Of a stretch of DNA of 64,000 nucleotides, positions 1 through 10,369 are shown in pieces. How positions within the stretch are numbered: the first letter of the stretch is position 1; each line of letters opens with the position of its first letter. A model generated the notes under the pieces. The model did no database searches. It was not told the DNA's origin and saw only the letters and a list, made by a program, of their open reading frames with translations. The position numbers and the translations under genes are program-made. The DNA comes from Cubamyces lactineus (taxonomy: Eukaryota > Basidiomycota > Agaricomycetes > Polyporales > Polyporaceae), in assembly GCA_022376465.1 (NCBI GenBank), contig JACDTU010000003.1, positions 992,001 to 1,056,000 of the forward strand, read 5' to 3'.

Positions 1-675
1 GGAGAAGCTCTGCAAGCGCAAGGCATAAATAATGACAACACCAACCCAGAACACCACGCAACGGATACCGCGCGGGCCCACGGCGGCGACTCGCTGCCAC
101 AACGCACTGCGGCGCTGTACGCCGCCACCACGACTACTGGAACACACCGGGGGGACGGACACAAGGGGGAAAAGTGGACGGCGCCGCCGAACGTAATGAA
201 CGTGAAGGGGCTCGGCGGGGCAAAGCGAAGGCGGACGGTAGCTAAGCACGCATATACGTGGGGGATAGGTAGGTCGTAGAGAGGTAGAGGTAGGTAACGG
301 ATTTGAGGGGAGCAAGAGAAGAGGGGGATAGAGAGCTGCTGCTACCGTGAGCGAAGCGAATATAAGAGGAAAATATAAGATAGATAAGTCAACCGGGTCT
401 AGTACTTTGGGCGCGGTGAGAGAAAAAGAGGGAGACGTACAGAGGACGGGCATATGGGATATTCGGGCAGGAGGGAGCGACAGCCACTATTGTAGGCAAG
501 AGTCTCGCCCGGGTCAACCAGGCTGCAGAGTCAGACTAGGCCAAGGGCGATCGAAGAGTCGAGAGGCGGGAGGGAGAAGCGTAGGGGGGTTATAGTCTTC
601 CAATACACGACCATCATCCAGACAGCAAGCATAATCGTACACCAGGCTCAGAGTTGACGCAGGCGGGCAAGCAGC
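1..675. other. left-edge non-coding stretch
   Basis: This is the 3' flank of the OPY2-like gene. It is purine-rich around 240-360 with several G-runs. I see only short frames without splice-supported continuation and no family signature. The first 60 bases could belong to a minus-strand gene extending beyond the window, but nothing supports that. Confidence 0.4.
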
Positions 676-2790
676 TCACCGCCGCGGTACCTGAGGCACC
701 GGCGGTGCGTTCGCCTTGTCGAATCCGAGAGGGTAGGACGACAGGTCGCTCGTGAGGGCGAGCGTGTCCAAGCTGGCCCTCTTGCGCATGCTTGAGCCGT
801 CACTGCCCGCGTAGGATGAGGGAGGTGCAGTTGACGCTGCACTCTCCGCCGTGGCGGCACCCGAGTCGATCTGGAAGGGGAACGAGCCAAGCCCGTTGCT
901 GACTGTCGAGCTCTGCGAAGCGACGCTCATAGCGAGCACCTTGCGGTTCGGAGGCACAAGCATCGACGACGCTGAAGCCGATGCACGGGCGCGGTTGACA
1001 TTCTCCTGTGCAGACACATGGTGTTCGTCCTGAGTACTGGCAAAGGTCTGCTGCGCCAGGGGAGAGCGCGGAGGCGTGCGGATGGGCCGATTAGAGATCG
1101 GAGAGGGAGGTACGAACGGGAAGCTCTCGAGGATCGAATCTGCGCGGGTGGACGTGGTCAGGACGGAGGACATCGACATCCGGTTTTTGCCTGACTCCGC
1201 ATTGAGCTCTTGCAGCGCACGAGCTTGCTGCTGTTCAAGAGCACCGGCAGAACCGCTGCCTCCGGTCGCGATCGCGGCGCTGTGATGAACGACAGGAGAG
1301 ACCAACTTCGCGTTCGTCATGCGGTACGGAGAACGAGGGGTGCTGAGGGCAGCGCTGATTGGCGTCGTTGGCATGGGCTGAAGTTGATCGAAACCGAGGT
1401 GAACGCGCTTGGCACTGCTAATGTCGGCAACGATAGCGGACGCCTGTGTGTACACACTCGCAGGACGACTGTCGCTACCCGAATGTCCGTACAAGTGACC
1501 GGGATCTTCCTGTAGCCAATCAGCGTTAGAGTCCGCACGGGGTGTGTCTTGCCGGTTGTACGAGGACCGCGAGGGCTCAGGAGTACCGAACGTAGTAGTA
1601 GAGGGAGTGGGAGAAGTCCTCGAGTACGGTGAGTTGCTGTCCGAGAAGGGGTTAGTTGGCACAGTGACTTCTTGTTCCTCTTCGGCCTCCTGCATGACAT
1701 CCGCGGGACCGAAGCTAGATGCAGCTAGAGGTGAACGCGCCTGCCTCGAAGTCGTAGACGAGCGACTGAGACTATCACTCGGAGGTGCCCTGAGAACCTC
1801 GGCCTTGGCCACACCAACGACTTGCTTGACGGTACCGCGGGTGGGAGTTACGATCACGGATGTCTCCAAGAAGTCGCTAGAGAAGCTGCCAGTAGTCATG
1901 AACGAACTGCGATTGTTGGCCATGTTGTCGTTCACTCCTGTGCGCATAGACTGAGCGGATGGGGCTCCCCGCGCGTTGAACGAGTCGTTCGAGACGTTGA
2001 CGTGCTCTAGGTTTACATCGGCGTGTGAGAGCATACCAGCATTGTGGTTGTCGTGAGATTGTGAGATGCCCGAAGCGCCAGACGAGTTGCCAACTGAACC
2101 GGGGGGAACAAGGGCGATAGGAATGACATTCGATTGGGCGCCAGTTGAGGTGGTTTGGATCGAGTGGTTATCTTCGAAGGGGTTAGATTGGATGGAACCG
2201 CGCTGCGAGGGCTGCGAGTGGCCCGCATCGGAGGCTGCGGGGTCTAGGTTTATAGTGCCAAGCCCAGAACCAGAGTAAATTCTGATGCTCGAGAGCTGGG
2301 GCGGGGGCGAAGCAGGCTTCTCGTTAGGGTCGGGCCTGTTGAGGACGTCCTCCGCGCGTGCTGGCACATCGGGCTTGGTTTCTTGTTCGGAGGCAGTGTC
2401 CCTCCGCAGGCGTTGGCGCCTACGGTACCAGAAGAACGCGCCGACGGCGGCTGCGAGGACGATGATAGTGACCACGACGGCAGCAGCGACAGCACCCTTG
2501 CTCACACCACTACCTGAGGTGGATGAGCCAGCAGTGTCGTCGTTGGCGACACACTTTGCTGAAGGGCATGTATGGCAATCGCTGATGGAGGGCCCAGTGC
2601 CGCATGTTGAGCTGCGTCAGACACGAAGGAGAGGCATGGGCTCGTACCGATTGATCAGGATACACTGCTGATTCCAAGCGCAGTTACAGCTAGGTGCAGG
2701 TCCATCGCAAAGTAGGCAGCCATCGGAGCCGGTCGCGTTGTTGTTGTTGGTCTGGCGAGGGTGGAAACGGGGCATGGCTTGGTCGAACAT
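676..2790 (-). CDS. OPY2: OPY2-like HOG-pathway membrane anchor
   Basis: Single-pass plasma-membrane protein, about 682 aa in two exons (intron 2582-2647, 66 nt). Exon 1 encodes a short Cys-rich ectodomain with eight cysteines spaced C-x2-C-x5-C-x-C-x5-C-x5-C-x2-C-x4-C (GCLLCDG..CNC..QQC..DCHTC..KC), the pattern of the Opy2 N-terminal domain. One hydrophobic helix follows at about residues 77-100 (AAAVVVTIIVLAAAVGAFFWY), closed by a basic YRRRQRLRR stop-transfer. The tail of nearly 580 residues is Ser/Pro/Thr-rich and looks disordered, with many SP/TP sites. In yeast Opy2 docks the Ste50-Ste11 MAPKKK module at the membrane; that role is inferred here from the ectodomain alone. There is no clear cleaved signal peptide. 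The start is the upstream of two in-frame Met codons (2790 and 2775). Reading exon 2 alone would lose the diagnostic cysteines. Confidence 0.82.
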
Positions 2791-3358
2791 GTTGGAACAG
2801 AGTGAATTGGAGAAACTAAAAGAGCGTGAGGGTTGAGAAGACGGCTAGGGGCGATAGAAGCGTAAAAGTCGCGCCCTGCGATGGCCAGCACGGTGCGAAC
2901 GATGTCGAGGAAGACGAAGAGATGGTGGCCGCCGTCGCAGTTCGCAAGTCTCTCCCTCACTTGGGCGCTTGTTGTCTGGGTCCCTCCAGTATCCATCACG
3001 TACCTGTCACACATACCCGTCACGTCACACACAGCCTAGACCACCGCCGGCGTGCTCGGCGTTTTGCTCTGTTTTGCCGCATTTTGCCACGGACTGCCGT
3101 CCTGCCGCTACATAGCACATGCTCTCATTTCGCAGTTGCAAAAAGCTATCCATGGTATATAATTGGTTGAACAATACAATACAGCTGCTATCGATACATC
3201 GTCTCGTCTAGGTTGAACAGGAAGGAGACGCCTAATCGCCAACATCGGTCACGGTCGCGTCAGTGCCCGGGTTGAACACGAGGCTCAACTTTGCATCTAG
3301 ACCGTCTCAGCCTCCAGGTTGAACAGGGAGGCGAGAGAACAAAACAATCTGCTACTCA
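2791..3358. other. intergenic, OPY2-CAF16
   Basis: Promoter side of the OPY2-like gene and 3' side of CAF16. Three short copies of a GGTTGAACA(G/C) motif lie near 3211, 3270 and 3318, each close to a small inverted GAGACG/CGTCTC or GAGGC/GCCTC. No gene is evident. Confidence 0.45.
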
Positions 3359-4910
3359 TCAGTGACTATAATCGTATCTGCCAAGATGCCCCGTTAGAAC
3401 CGTGTTATAACCGCTTAGAAGCATGTGTTCAACTACCCACTTTCTGTAGAACGTCTCCGAGTCGCTGGGCACCTGTGCAAATAACAGAGTTCACATCAGC
3501 GGCCAGTCAAACCAGTGTGCTCTTCTGAAACCACATACGTCGTCTCTTCGCGCGCCTCTGCGCTTCCGTCCTTGGTTTTCCAGCGCCCTTCTGCGATCAC
3601 GGTCTTCGCTCAGCCACTGCAGGGCGACCGCATACAGAGCCGGGTTGGGCCCCAAGTCGACAGAAACTATCCCTTTTGCAGACGGGTCGCTGAATGGCCA
3701 AGGTGTCGGCTCCATTAAGAAAGTCCCCAGATGCATGTGAGCCACATGTGTGGGGAAATCATTCAAGCCATCGAAGATGTGAGTGGCATCTGTGAGAGAC
3801 CACACCAAAGTTAGATATCGTGCCCACGACACTCTGACGGGCGCAATAGTTGGATACTGACACAGGATGGTAGCGCCGCGAGTTTCCGAGTCCCTCTTCA
3901 GAAATTGGAGAAGGTCATTGCGGACGAGGACGTCTAAGTCTACGGTCACCTGTCAGATATAGCATCAGCAGTGCCTCTAATCAACCCGAATACTCGCTAT
4001 GAAGAGGCTATACGCGAGTCCATCTCCAAGAAAACAGAGACACTTGTAGACCCTCTGAACCTCGTTCGGATATCAGCGCATATATGCGCTGACGGGGTGC
4101 CCGTCGGCGCTCTCTAGAACGACTTCATAGGAACAATGCCGTCAAGAAGGTATCCGGCGGTCTCGATTCCTTTGACGTTTGTCCTGGACGGACAAGTGGG
4201 CCGTGCCCTTTGTAATGGCGTATCGCACTTACCTCGTCCAACAGCAATACGTCCCAGTCCGCCATAAGGCCCATGACAAGCTGCACCCTGCGTCGCTCTC
4301 CATCGGAGATTTGGTGCATATGCCAATCAAGGTCGACGTCCAGGATGTCGAGCAGGAGGTCCCGGCGCTCCTTGTGCCTGTAACCTCCCACGGAGTTCAG
4401 GAAGTCGGAGACCACGATGTCACCGCGGACGACGGGGTTCAACGCCCTGTAAGCCGAACGTGAGAACACATGCGGTCCATGGCAATGGCGGGTTCGGTGG
4501 TCGTGGTTTGCGTTGGTTAGCGTTTGAGTAATGAGACCGCGATCCAGGCGGCAAACACGAGATGACGCACCACTCTGTGCCCAGGAATGTGATGCCTCCG
4601 GGTGTGCTTCGAAACACGTCCCGGTCCTTGATACGGACATCGGTGCCGGGCGTAGAGATGAGACGCTTGCCCGCCAGGATCTGAAGCAATGTTGACTTTC
4701 CAGCTAGGGAATGCCGTCGTGTGAGCAATCACTCCCTCGAAACATGGCTGCAGCAACTTTGAAGATGTTCGTACCTCCATTAGCCCCTACCAGGATGGTA
4801 CGTGAGCCCTTGGGCAAATGGATGTTGACGTTGGACAACGACGGCGGTGCATCCGGCACATGAGAGTATGTGAGCTTGTCGATAGAAATCTCATACGCCG
4901 GAGTCGCCAT
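3359..4910 (-). CDS. CAF16: CAF16 soluble ABC ATPase
   Basis: CAF16-type ABC ATPase without membrane segments, 290 aa in seven exons; in yeast Caf16 associates with the CCR4-NOT complex. Introns: 4704-4774, 4447-4570, 3950-4232, 3790-3861, 3473-3538, 3378-3440. The first splice creates the Walker A GANGAGKST (residues 42-50). The signature is the family's degenerate SDGERRRVQL rather than LSGGQ, followed by Walker B DVLLLDEVTVDLDV and the H-loop in YATHIFDGL. The ending WLSEDRDRRR..GARRDDVPSD..YRKYDYSH is the conserved CAF16 tail; it appears only after splicing the last two introns, and unspliced reading stops early at 3491. The start ATG at 4910 gives MATPAYEI; an in-frame ATG at 4925 is possible. 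Intron 3 (283 nt) is far longer than the others and carries a 20-nt palindrome. Confidence 0.88.
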
Positions 4911-5268
4911 GGCTGCTCTGAGCAAACCTCAATACAACCACGAGTGATGCTGATCTTATATACACTCCCTTGTCGTCAAGTGACTCGCGCCGAGTCAAGA
5001 GAGCGTGTTGATGGAAAGTCAAGAACGTAATGCATTATGCAGTCGTGCGTGCTTAGCACCCGTAGGGGCGCTTATGTGGGATGGATCACAGGGTTTCTCA
5101 GGCGCTAAACATGGTGTCCAATTCGGGTAAGCTTAGCCTTCAACTTTTGCAGCGCGCTCACCACTCCTTCTGCTGCGGTAGCCTGATTCTCTCAATCCTC
5201 TCCTCTATAGTCTGGTGGTGGTCTGGTCCATTCTATTACGCACCTGCGTCACTGCTGCCAAAGGGGGA
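4911..5268. promoter_or_regulatory. divergent promoter, CAF16 / AIR
   Basis: Head-to-head gap of about 360 bp between the CAF16 and AIR-like start codons. TCTTATATACAC near 4953-4964 is TATA-like for the CAF16 side. A pyrimidine-rich run (5160-5210) precedes the AIR start, as is common for fungal housekeeping promoters. No other gene fits. Confidence 0.45.
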
Positions 5269-7632
5269 ATGACTACTCAGGCGAAGACGACCGAGATCAT
5301 CGACCTCACCGAACCTGAAGTCATCGAGCTAAACTCGGACGGTGAAGTCGTCCCCGACGCGGGCACATCTGCGGAAATCCCGCCGCAGAATCCTCCAACG
5401 CCATCCGAACAAGCAAAGAAGAAGCGCAAGAAGCGCAAACGCAAGCCAACGAGCGGCGGTGCGAGCGCAGCTGCTAGCGAGAAGGAGGAAGGAGAGATCG
5501 CGACGAGTAGCGCGGAGGTATCGCGTCCGCATTCACGCAACAGCCCGGTCGCGGAGAACATCGAGCTTCACATTCAAGAAGATTATGCTGCAAGTAGCGG
5601 CCAGGTCGATACCGCTCAAGCTTCAGGAGACCCTGAGAAGCGGAGTCTGTTGGAGAGATTAACACAGCCGGCGTCGAAGGGTGGAGAGGACGACGCGCGC
5701 GAGGGCAAGCGAAGCAGGCGAGAGAAGAAACGAGATAGGGAGAAGAGAGAAGAGAAGGAGCGAGATCGTGAGCGCGAGCGCGACTACGACCGTGAACGTA
5801 GAAGGCGGAGTAGGTCCCGCGACCGCGACCGCGACGAGGGTCGCTCTCGCCGACGGTCGAGGTCTCGCGAACGGGAGAAGCGCAAGCGCGAGAAGGCCAC
5901 GGATCTTGCTGCGTCGCTCTTCTTTGAAGACGTTACGCCGGCTGAAATTCCCGCCGTAGCGAAACCTGCAGACAACATTGCCGGACCTTCTACTTCCACT
6001 CAAAAGGCGGGCACAAGCTCTGGGGCACACGCTGATGGGAAGGACACGAACGGACTACTTCTCCCAGCACACGTCCTGGTCGCTGAGGGCGACGAGGATG
6101 CGGACACTAGCGAGCTGAAGGTCCCTACGCCGGAGGGCTCGGACAACGAGGACTACATCGACTATCTTGACTATGACGATGATCGTCGGGTGAGCGCCCT
6201 CCGAAATTACTTCGTCCTATTATTTGCTAATATAACCATCCCAGGCACCGGGTATGGTCAGGTACTGGGAGCTGGACAAACTAGCGGCTGCAGAGTCGAA
6301 AGCTGCCAAACCGCGCTTCGTCTGCAAGAATTGCGGGGCGGAAGGGGAACACAAGACATACGAGTGTCCTATCTTGATCGTTAGTTTGATACCTATGCCG
6401 ATTCAATGGCCACTGTATTGACACGCCCTCAGTGTTTGACATGCGGCGCGCGGGACGAGCACTCTACGCGAAGCTGTCCAATCAGCAAGACCTGCTTTAG
6501 CTGTGGCATGAAGGGACACATCAACAAGGTACATTCTGCGTTGCATTCGTGGCGTTTGTCATCTCATGCCGTCGTATAGACTTGTCCCAATCGTGCCGCC
6601 TCGCGGGCAGGCGCATACAGTCATTACCTGGATTGCGATAGGTGCGGCGCGCGCTCGCATCAAACCAATGTAAGTTTTGTCTTCATATCGTCTGTGGTTA
6701 TTTATATTGACTGTAGGTCTCAGGAATGCCCCACGCTATGGCGAATATACGAGTATGTTGACGATGAGGAGCGGCAAGAAATCCTCCGCGTCCGGGAGTC
6801 GAAGCGAACACTGGGCCTTGGTCAAGGCGGCGAAGGCTACATAGCGACTGACGAGTGGTGCTACAACTGCGGCGGAAGTGGTCACCTAGGCGATGTAAGC
6901 TCACCACTTCTCCTCGGAGGATCGGGTACTCAACAGGGTCGTTCGTAGGATTGCACTGACCGTCCAAAGCCCTTCGATGCACCGAACGAACCGTCTGCGT
7001 TCAGTCTCTATAACATACTATCCGGGCCATTCTCGTCTGAAGCCTCGCGTCCGTCTAAACGCGCCCCGCGCGACTGGGAAACCGCATCAGCGTTCGCGGA
7101 CGGCTTCGGGTTCGTCGCGCCCATGGAAGTCGGAAAACAAGGGAGACGGAAGGAGCGTACTCGTCTAGAACGCCGCGCCCGCGAGGTCGAGGAAGAAAAT
7201 GACGAGGACAGCTGGTTTGACAAACAGCGATCCCGTGGACGCAGCGGAGGAGGCGGTAACGGTAGTGCCAAGAGCCCTCGACATGACCGTGGCGGTGGAG
7301 GGGGCTCGAAAGCGAACGGCTCTAGCAAGATCCGCTTCGACTTCTCACAATCATCCCTGGACAAGGGTAGGCGGGAGAAGGACAGGGACAGGGACAGAGA
7401 TCGTGACCGGGACCGAGACCGAGACCGTGATGGTGGAGGTCGCGATTCGAAACGGCAGCGAGTTTCTTACGCTGACCTACCGGAACCGTCGAGGGAGACG
7501 GACTCGATCCAGATACGCGGGGCGGCAGGGAAGTCGGACAGCAAGTACCGATCAAATGGCGAGTCGAAGGACCGCTATGACCGCGACTCGTCTTCGCGAG
7601 GGCCACGATACCGAGGAGGTTACTCGAGATGA
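5269..7632 (+). CDS. AIR1: AIR1/2-like zinc-knuckle TRAMP subunit
   Basis: RNA-binding subunit of the nuclear TRAMP polyadenylation complex, which marks aberrant RNA for the exosome. About 698 aa in six exons (introns 6190-6244, 6380-6432, 6529-6579, 6670-6723, 6895-6948). Five consecutive CCHC knuckles at about residues 334-473 match the five-knuckle Air1/2 layout: CKNC..H..C, CLTC..H..C, CFSC..H..C, CDRC..H..C, CYNC..H..C. The first two have x5 rather than x4 before His. The APGMVRYWE stretch just before knuckle 1 and the CPTLWRIYEYV stretch between knuckles 4 and 5 also fit; in yeast Air2 the inter-knuckle region contacts the poly(A) polymerase. N-terminal to this lie an acidic stretch and long RS/RD/RE runs (residues about 150-220); the C-terminus has Gly-rich and RD-repeat tracts. 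Both flanks are far longer than in yeast Air1/2. The start at 5269 avoids an upstream ATG (5215) that adds an atypical leader. Confidence 0.87.
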
Positions 7633-7808
7633 TGATGTATACCTTACGCCACACGCTCTATTCTACTTGCATCCTATTCCCGTCATCAACAGGAACCCCG
7701 AGAACAGGCCCGAATCTATGCATCTTTGGCTAGTAGGAATGCGTATACTATGCTAAGATAAATGATTGTCCGTACGTTGCCGCTTCTCAGAGTCTCCATG
7801 ACGCCACG

Positions 7809-9233
7809 TTACCTGCGGAAAGAGTCGTAGTAATGTGCGGCAGGGTTTCCAGGAGGCATTGCGGACGAGTATCCGTCGTTGACCTCGCGCGATGATGTTG
7901 CGACTTCGCTCGCCGTGCGGAACTGGTAGGGTTCGATCTCAGCCACCTCTCTCTATACCACAGACTCGCTCAAAGGAACTACTCACGCGGCCGTCCGTAT
8001 CGGTATATATGTTGGGTATCATGGTGTGCGGAGGTGGAGGTGAAACCTCGTTCGCTGTACGACTGTGAGAACATCGATACAAGAGACAAGCTGCGAAGTA
8101 CCCACTAGTACGGATGCCGCTGTTTTGCGCCCAAGGGCGGTAGTCGAAGTATTGACCTCCGTTGGCAGATGCTTGTATCGGGGGGCTGTGCAACGCGATA
8201 TACGGCATAGGCTGATGGGTGGTAGTGGCCGAAGGGTAGGTCGCTCGTCGCATCTTCGTGTCGGGCTGAGGGGAGGTGGTATTGAAGAGCATCGAGCCGG
8301 AGGCTTCAATCCTGGCGGAGTGCAACATCGTCTTCAGACGGTCTTGCCAGTCGCTACTAGGGCTGCAAAACGCAAGGTCGTCTGGGTGGGAAGGCACTAA
8401 GGCTGAGTAATCGCGTGTCACAGAGGAGGAGGGCACGTACTCTGAACATCCTGACTGCTACCAGACTGCTCGGATGCATTGTCGCCCAAATCGCCGGTGA
8501 TGGACGCTAAGAAATCCTCTTTCGTTGTGCTGAATCTGTGTTGCAATGAACAGGAGGTCGAGAGCACGGGAGGCGCAACTCACGGGTTGTTTGTCCTGCC
8601 GCCGGGGCCAAAGGGGCCTACATGGACCTTCTGGATAATATGGCTGGCTAGTTTATCACGAGAAAGGTCTTGCACCAGGCTCCGCGCCCGCGGGTCATCT
8701 GAACCGATGATTGTTCCTAGAAGCGCCTCTACTTGATGTAGACGTCTTTCTAGGGCAAGAATGTACCTGGGTGCGAGAATGAAGCGCTGTATAGGCTAGT
8801 AATGCAATCTCCGCGCTCACCCCTTTGGTGGACCTCTCTTGTGGCTGGGATCTGCAGAAGGTTGAGCACCGTCTTGAGCGTGTGGTCAGAGCAGGAGAGC
8901 ACATCCACTGACCAGTGAAGGTACATGCTGCGGCTCTATGTGAGCGATCAGGTCCTAAGGAAGAAAGATGTGGCTCTTACACAATCCCAACGCAGCGCAT
9001 CCGCGACAGCTTTGCTGGCCCGAACCACTCCTTGGTTTCTCACATTTGCTCTTCGTCCGACGACAATGGTCGCAAGCTGTAACGTCGCAAGGTCAATCTT
9101 TTGCGGTATCGGAATGGCCACGGAGGTCACCTCGCGTGCTTCTTCGTCGGCTTTTGGCGTCACCTGGGGTCGTTGGTTCAACCGTAGATTTGCGGCTGTC
9201 GTCGTCGGAGAGATCAGCGGCATAGGTGTTCAT
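7809..9233 (-). CDS. Zn2Cys6 fungal transcription factor
   Basis: Binuclear zinc-cluster regulator, about 365 aa in eight exons (introns 9077-9130, 8928-8980, 8873-8912, 8767-8820, 8536-8583, 8403-8440, 7947-7986). Splicing assembles the cluster RACDHCRRTKSKCEKP..SCRGCAALGLSC, with six Cys at about residues 36-68. It is followed by the KRGPPKGYI linker and a heptad-like segment (ALERRLHQVEALLG), then DPRARSLVQDLSRD and PFGPGGR, an arrangement seen in many Agaricomycete Zn2Cys6 proteins. No fungal-specific middle homology domain is visible and the protein is short, so targets cannot be guessed. Three introns are only 38-40 nt and exon 3 is 15 nt, so the 3' half of the model is less certain than the zinc cluster. 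The acceptor of the last intron could be 7947 or 9 nt further downstream in the gene. Confidence 0.75.
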
Positions 9234-10369
9234 GATGAGCGTGGAAGAGAGAGCGAGACAAAAAGCGTAGGCGCAATGTTAAATCCACTTCGCGCTCTGC
9301 TTCCACACGGCTCCAGGGACTCCGTTTGCTGAGCTTCCATTGGGGACAGCCTGGCACCCTTGCCGCCAGCGGAGTAGAATGTTCGAACGGTGCACCGGAA
9401 AAAGGCTGAAACGCCATAGATCCTGCGTGATGCTTCTGGTGCCCCTTTCCCAAGGGGCTCGGGTTGGGGATGTTATTTGTTTTACGCTCGACCGGCTCGG
9501 CCTCGGAAGAGATATGGCGACTGGGAGGTGACTCGCACAGCATGCCGATATCGCGTCACCGGTGAGGACAGGGAATCCGCTTCTCGGAGAGAACGCGACG
9601 TAATGTGCTAGCTTCCGCCTGGACCACGGGGAACGGAGACAGACTTGGCGCGAAGGAATGCAGCTCCATACCTTGGGATCGCAGCTTAGGCATCAGGGGA
9701 GTTTGCGGTGAACGGAGGCAAAACTCACAGTAATCGATATTTCTGGGCAGCGGTAACCCTAGGAGTTCCCATGTGGTCAGGCCGAGTGGGATTGTGCAGC
9801 GGCACCGATGTACTGTTACCGTTGTGTTGGCCCCACACGAGACGGTATCGACTTTGAGCCGCAGGATCTGATCTCGTCGATGAGCGATTATTGGACACAT
9901 AAGAGAATATAGGGGCTACAAAATTATGCGACCTCATCAGTCCCCAACCATGTGCGTGGGCAAACGGTCAGAGATATTCTTCGAAGGGGGACATGGATCA
10001 AACAGTGGGAGGTTGAAACACCGAGAATTTGGGCGCGAATGTTCGCAAGCGTCGTATTATCGGCCTTATGAGTTAACAAGAGATATTTGGGGCTCACTCA
10101 GGGAAAAAAGAGCGAACTGAAGGTGCTACCTCGTACGAGTTGTTGGTCCACTAGGATGAGGTGGCGGCGTTTGAGAGCCTCGAGGCAGCCTAGACCACAA
10201 TTCGGACTTCTGCTTACATAACCTTGTACTGCCTGTTTAGGAACGTGCTGCTTTACCTACGAACATTGCTGCAGCCCTTATCCTTCCTTACCGCAAACTC
10301 CTTGCTTTACACGGCTTCACTCTGCGCTGACGGGTCGCTTGCTTTGCGTGTCCTGTAGTCTGTGCCAAC
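9234..10369. other. divergent intergenic region, Zn2Cys6 / E2
   Basis: About 1.1 kb between two divergent start codons. Minus-strand frames at 9214-9543 and 9556-9900 are open but have no family signature and no convincing splices to each other. I treat this as promoter and leader sequence for both neighbours. Confidence 0.4.

Noticed and set aside
7381..7440. Independent microsatellite (GACAGG/GACCGG repeats)
   Set aside because: It is coding sequence for the RD-repeat tract in the AIR-like C-terminus.
9556..9900. Possible upstream exon of the Zn2Cys6 gene
   Set aside because: It has no acceptable splice into the ATG-containing exon at 9233, which already has a good start (MNTYAADLSDDD).
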